A stretch of 6,694 nucleotides of DNA from NCBI GenBank assembly GCA_937915955.1, contig CALGIB010000902.1, positions 1 to 6,694 of the forward strand. The letters are read 5' to 3'. The stretch's first letter is position 1, and every line of letters starts with the position of its first letter. The notes below the pieces were generated by a model, which ran no database searches, was not told the DNA's origin, and was given only the letters and a program-made list of their open reading frames with translations. Positions 5,142 through 6,694 of the stretch are shown here, piece after piece. The position numbers and the translations under genes are program-made. The stretch comes from an uncultured Pseudomonadota bacterium. Lineage in GTDB: Bacteria; Myxococcota_A; UBA796; CAJQPC01.

Positions 5142-6694
5142 TGCACTCCAGCGTCACGGTCACCGTGTCCGAGCTGGACGTCGCGCCGTAACAGTCCGTC
5201 ACCTTCAGGCCGACGATCACGTCCTGCGAGTTCGTGCTGCCGTAGGTGGCCTCTACGCCGCTGACCGTCAGGACGGGAGCCGAGCTCGAGGCGTCGTCCA
5301 GGGAACCGTAGCCACTGCCGGAGAGGATCGACCACGAGTAGGTCATCCACACCGAGGACTCGGCGTCGGAGGAGCCGGTGCCGTCGAGGTCGAAGTCGGT
5401 GTCCGAGCAGTCGTCGCACGTGTAGTAGGAGCCGTAGCTCCACGACGAGCAGGTGACCGAGCCGCTGTCGCTCTGGTCGGAGCCCGCGTCTGCCACCGGG
5501 GAGGTGTTGGATGTTGCGCTGGTGATGACGACCGTGAGGCTGGTCGGGTAGCTGCTGGCGCCGCCGTCGTCGACGGTGAGGCCGAACACGTAGGTGCCGG
5601 TCACGTCCGGCGTGAAGGTCGGCTGTGCGTCCGTGGTGCTGTTGATGTCCGACGAGGTCGCGGAGGAGCCCGAGGGCGCAGACGTCAGCTCCCACAGGTA
5701 GGTCAGCGGGTCACCGTCCGCGTCCGAGGAGCCGGTCGCATCAAGCGTGAGCGTGTCGCAGGACTCGAGGCTGCTGCTGGCGTCATAGTCCGCGACAGCC
5801 ACGGGCATCGTCTCGACTTCACCGTCGCAGTCGTTGTCCACGCCCGCGTCGATTTCGGGGGCGCCGGGGTAGACGCGCGAGTTCGTGTCGTCGCAGTCGC
5901 CCTCGTCCCGGATGAACCCGTCGCCGTCGTGGTCGACGTGCGAGCAGAGCTCGTTCTCCAAGCCGGGCGAGCCGGCGTCGGAGGCCGCGGCCCACGAGTC
6001 CAGGCTTCGACACCAGTTGTTCGCATCGTCGTTGTCCGTGGCGCTGCTGAACCAGGGGTCCAGGCTCATCGAGGCACCGTCGAGGTCGGGCATCGTGGCG
6101 CCGTCGTCCCACATGACCTCGTCCAGGACGACGCCGTCGGCGACGATCTGGAGGTTGTCGCTCTCGTTGCTCAGGGACAGGCCCGAGTACTGGTAGTCGA
6201 CGGTGACGCCGCCGTTCAAGTCGCTCTTGCCGTTGGACCCGAGGACGACGCGACCGCCCGCCGGAACCAGGAGGTTGGCGTCCGAGGCGATCTGGTGGCT
6301 GTCCCCGTCGTCCTGCCGGAGCAGCAGGCCGTCCATGTACAGGTCGGAGCCGCTCCCGTTGTAGACCTCGAACCACTCGCCCTTGGGGTCACCGACAGCG
6401 CCCGGGTTGTTCATGATCTCGACGATGGAGAGCGCGCCCTCGGCCCAGCCGGTCTCGTCGATGATGCCGTCGCAGTCGTTGTCCGCGCCGTCGCCGTCGA
6501 CCTCTTCCGCGCCAGGGTAGCTGGACGCGTCGCTGTCGTCGCAGTCGTCCGCGCACTGGGTGACGCCGTCACCGTCTGCGTCGAAGCCCTCATCGACCAG
6601 GCCGTCGTCGTCGTTGTCGAGGCCGTCGCAGATCTCGTCGCCGACACAGTCCGCGACGCCGTTGCCGTCATTGTCGGCGAAGCCCTCGTCCACG
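5131..6694 (-). CDS. Secreted/surface protein with MopE metal-binding repeats, lamin-tail domain and PKD-like domains, 5' partial
   Basis: The N-terminus lies beyond the right edge; the GTG at 6693 is only the valine of a VDEGF motif. The 520 visible residues are, in order: MopE-type acidic repeats (1-80; ICDGLDNDDDG, DADGDGV, CADDCDDSDASSYPGAEE, DNDCDGIIDE); a lamin-tail (LTD) domain (about 86-215; IVEIMNNP, GEWFEVYN, LLVPAGGRVVLGS, LSNESDNLQI, LDEVMW); a further MopE repeat (250-293; DHDGDGF, GDCDDTNSRVYPGAPE, DNDCDG); and two PKD-like Ig-fold domains (about 297-392 and 398-518; DATGSSDADGDPLTYLWEL, then DGTGSSDAESS...YSW). The repeats resemble calcium-binding loops and imply an extracellular location. 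I count 108 Asp/Glu against 8 Lys/Arg. No C-terminal anchor or sorting motif is seen before the TAG stop. Its role is unknown; adhesion or surface assembly is a guess. It is convergent with the TPR gene. Confidence 0.9.
   Translation of the reverse strand, partial: VDEGFADNDGNGVADCVGDEICDGLDNDDDGLVDEGFDADGDGVTQCADDCDDSDASSYPGAEEVDGDGADNDCDGIIDETGWAEGALSIVEIMNNPGAVGDPKGEWFEVYNGSGSDLYMDGLLLRQDDGDSHQIASDANLLVPAGGRVVLGSNGKSDLNGGVTVDYQYSGLSLSNESDNLQIVADGVVLDEVMWDDGATMPDLDGASMSLDPWFSSATDNDDANNWCRSLDSWAAASDAGSPGLENELCSHVDHDGDGFIRDEGDCDDTNSRVYPGAPEIDAGVDNDCDGEVETMPVAVADYDASSSLESCDTLTLDATGSSDADGDPLTYLWELTSAPSGSSATSSDINSTTDAQPTFTPDVTGTYVFGLTVDDGGASSYPTSLTVVITSATSNTSPVADAGSDQSDSGSVTCSSWSYGSYYTCDDCSDTDFDLDGTGSSDAESSVWMTYSWSILSGSGYGSLDDASSSAPVLTVSGVEATYGSTNSQDVIVGLKVTDCYGATSSSDTVTVTLECTGS
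5822..5839 (-). repeat. MopE-motif DNA repeat, copy 2
   Basis: The second copy of the 18-base sequence at 6467-6484, encoding DNDCDG of the repeat that lies after the lamin-tail domain. The two copies are separated by the whole LTD-coding segment, in line with the LTD having been inserted between repeats of one array. Confidence 0.8.
6467..6484 (-). repeat. MopE-motif DNA repeat, copy 1
   Basis: An 18-base sequence (plus-strand CCGTCGCAGTCGTTGTCC) identical to 5822-5839. It encodes the DNDCDG core of the metal-binding repeat on the minus strand. The flanks diverge at once, so it reflects conserved protein motif and codon choice within duplicated modules rather than a mobile repeat. Confidence 0.8.

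Noticed and set aside
5155..5167. Palindrome CACGGTCACCGTG as an operator
   Set aside because: It encodes the alternating Thr-Val end strand of the PKD-like domain (TVTVT), so the symmetry is explained by codon choice.
6600..6640. GTC-rich tract as a microsatellite
   Set aside because: It is the complement of Asp/Asn codons in the metal-binding repeat and is irregular at the base level.

Overview
The window is high-GC, gene-dense bacterial DNA with five protein-coding genes and no intergenic gap above 38 bp. No RNA gene, insertion sequence or CRISPR array was found. The best lineage guess is Myxococcota or another high-GC 'deltaproteobacterial' relative. It rests on MopE-type metal-binding repeats combined with a lamin-tail domain and PKD-like domains in one secreted protein, next to a DUF2723/TMEM260-type membrane glycosyltransferase. 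No phylogenetic marker is present, so this remains an inference.

Layout: (1) 1-915 (+) is the 3' part of class 2 dihydroorotate dehydrogenase (pyrD), running in from the left edge. Its stop overlaps the start of (2) 912-1589 (+), a family 2 glycosyltransferase of the polyprenol-phosphate-mannose synthase type. That gene ends tail-to-tail, with a 24-bp overlap, against (3) 1566-3281 (-), a multi-pass DUF2723 protein resembling the O-mannosyltransferase TMEM260. Just upstream of (3) in the same minus-strand operon is (4) 3285-4181 (-), an alpha/beta hydrolase; the two are 3 bp apart, and a strong Shine-Dalgarno sequence abuts the hydrolase stop. Across a 38-bp divergent gap lies (5) 4220-5134 (+), a TPR-like protein of unknown function. 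It converges on (6) 5131-6694 (-), the C-terminal 520 or so residues of a very acidic secreted or surface protein (MopE repeats, lamin-tail domain, MopE repeat, two PKD-like domains). The stop codons of (5) and (6) share the palindrome CTAG.

How the genes may work together: the GT2 enzyme could make a polyprenol-phosphate-mannose donor and the DUF2723 enzyme could use it outside the membrane to glycosylate proteins. The neighbouring Ser/Thr-rich Ig-like-fold surface protein is a plausible but unproven acceptor. This possible O-mannosylation locus is the most interesting feature of the window. The pyrD, hydrolase and TPR genes have no evident link to it beyond proximity.
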